This document shows, piece by piece, positions 6,209 to 6,698 of a DNA stretch of 6,698 nucleotides. Both the position numbers and the translations under genes were made by a program. The notes under the pieces are model-generated. The model worked only from the letters and a program-made list of their open reading frames with translations. It searched no databases and had not been told where the DNA came from. The first letter of the stretch is position 1, and each line of letters opens with the position of its first letter. The stretch is from assembly GCA_003484585.1 (NCBI GenBank), contig DNBZ01000245.1, forward strand, positions 1-6,698. The letters are read 5' to 3'. This stretch comes from Bacteroidota bacterium. GTDB lineage: Bacteria > Bacteroidota > Bacteroidia > NS11-12g > UBA9320.

Positions 6209-6698
6209 CTATTGAGCTAGAATCAGCGATTTAGTAACTTTGGTTTCCCCTGTTAAAATGGAAAGAATGTATTGTCCATTTTCTAAATCTCGTAATGATA
6301 ATTCAACTTGATTTTTACTTTGTAAAACAACCTTTCCCAACATATCCATAACACTAATCTCAAAGTCAGATATATGATCTAGACCAGAGACTGTAATCGT
6401 ACCGTAAGATGGGTTAGGAGATACTTTTACAGTATTTGCTGCTATTATTATTCCTACAGAACTAATTTCTACTTCACATGGATTATCTAGCAAGGCTATA
6501 ATACCTGGATGTGCACATTCTCTTCTGAAACCTTTAGGAGGGCCATCGCTATATTGCCATACTATATTATCATTACTATCTACTTCATACATATATTGCT
6601 TAGATACCGCTACGAAGATATTCCCATTTGATAGTCTATCAGAAGCTGATTGCCCAGTCGAAGTAGCTTTACACTCGTGCCTCCATTGATGTGCCGCT
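6209..6698 (-). CDS. Aryl-sulfotransferase-like protein, C-terminal 162 residues with T9SS sorting domain (partial)
   Basis: The frame is open from the right edge to a TAG at 6211-6209, so this is the 3' end of a longer gene; the internal ATG at 6592 is not a credible start because the homology continues upstream of it. The first ~65 visible residues carry SNGNIFVAVS, YEVDSNDNIVWQY, GFRREC and HPGIIALL. These are the kind of blade and end motifs seen in arylsulfotransferase (ASST-like) beta-propellers of Bacteroidota, with the (P/S)NGN....EV...IVWQY pattern. Known ASSTs move a sulfuryl group between phenolic compounds; the catalytic histidine region lies outside the window, so activity cannot be judged. 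The last ~74 residues (6212-6433) are a T9SS type-A sorting domain (VSPNPSYGTITV, ENGQYILSI). Cysteines in HEC, REC and NPC could pair after export. It is probably the upstream member of the operon with the CotH and propeller genes. Another PQQ-like or kelch-type propeller is the main alternative. Confidence 0.72.
   Translation of the reverse strand, partial: AAHQWRHECKATSTGQSASDRLSNGNIFVAVSKQYMYEVDSNDNIVWQYSDGPPKGFRRECAHPGIIALLDNPCEVEISSVGIIIAANTVKVSPNPSYGTITVSGLDHISDFEISVMDMLGKVVLQSKNQVELSLRDLENGQYILSILTGETKVTKSLILAQ

Noticed and set aside
2748..6433. Three T9SS sorting domains as DNA repeats or recent gene duplications
   Set aside because: They share only the family pattern (PNP, GxY endings) with divergent sequence between them, as expected of unrelated T9SS cargo.
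6209..6592. A complete 127-residue gene starting at ATG 6592
   Set aside because: The frame continues open upstream to the window edge with propeller-like sequence (SNGNIFVAVS), and a product starting at 6592 would lack a signal peptide despite its T9SS tail, so it is the end of a larger gene.
1..6698. tRNA, rRNA, CRISPR array, insertion sequence, integrase or riboswitch
   Set aside because: No matching repeat, transposase or conserved RNA structure was seen, and nearly all of the window is occupied by coding sequence.

Overview
The window looks like chromosomal DNA from a member of the Bacteroidota, probably a pigmented, free-living (perhaps marine) Flavobacteriia or Cryomorphaceae-like lineage. 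Three consecutive genes on the minus strand end in the type IX secretion system (T9SS) type-A sorting domain, which is essentially confined to this phylum. The genes have no Shine-Dalgarno sequences, upstream regions carry TAnnTTYG-like elements, the DNA is moderately AT-rich, and the Acs and CrtA-like proteins resemble Bacteroidota versions. Family assignments come from reading the translations; no database search was run.

Left part (1-2705), cytoplasmic metabolism. The 5' third of acs (acetyl-CoA synthetase) runs off the left edge on the minus strand. A short divergent region separates it from a CrtA/spheroidene-monooxygenase-like gene on the plus strand, best started at a GTG at 821. A YqhD/BdhA-type NADP(H)-dependent iron-family alcohol dehydrogenase follows in the same direction after a 64-base gap.

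Right part (2745-6698), exported proteins. Three tightly packed minus-strand genes form a likely operon, transcribed from right to left. They are the 3' end of an aryl-sulfotransferase-like protein, a CotH-kinase/lamin-tail protein, and a seven-bladed Reg_prop-type beta-propeller. Spacings are 3 bases and then a 4-base ATGA overlap. All three end in a T9SS sorting domain, and the two complete ones start with signal peptides, so the products should be surface-attached or secreted together. A putative sulfotransferase, a putative kinase and a binding-type propeller suggest a surface modification set, but this is inference. The exported operon converges with the yqhD-like gene at about 2706-2744.

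No RNA gene, insertion sequence, CRISPR array, integrase or phage gene was seen. No stretch longer than about 80 bases lacks a gene.
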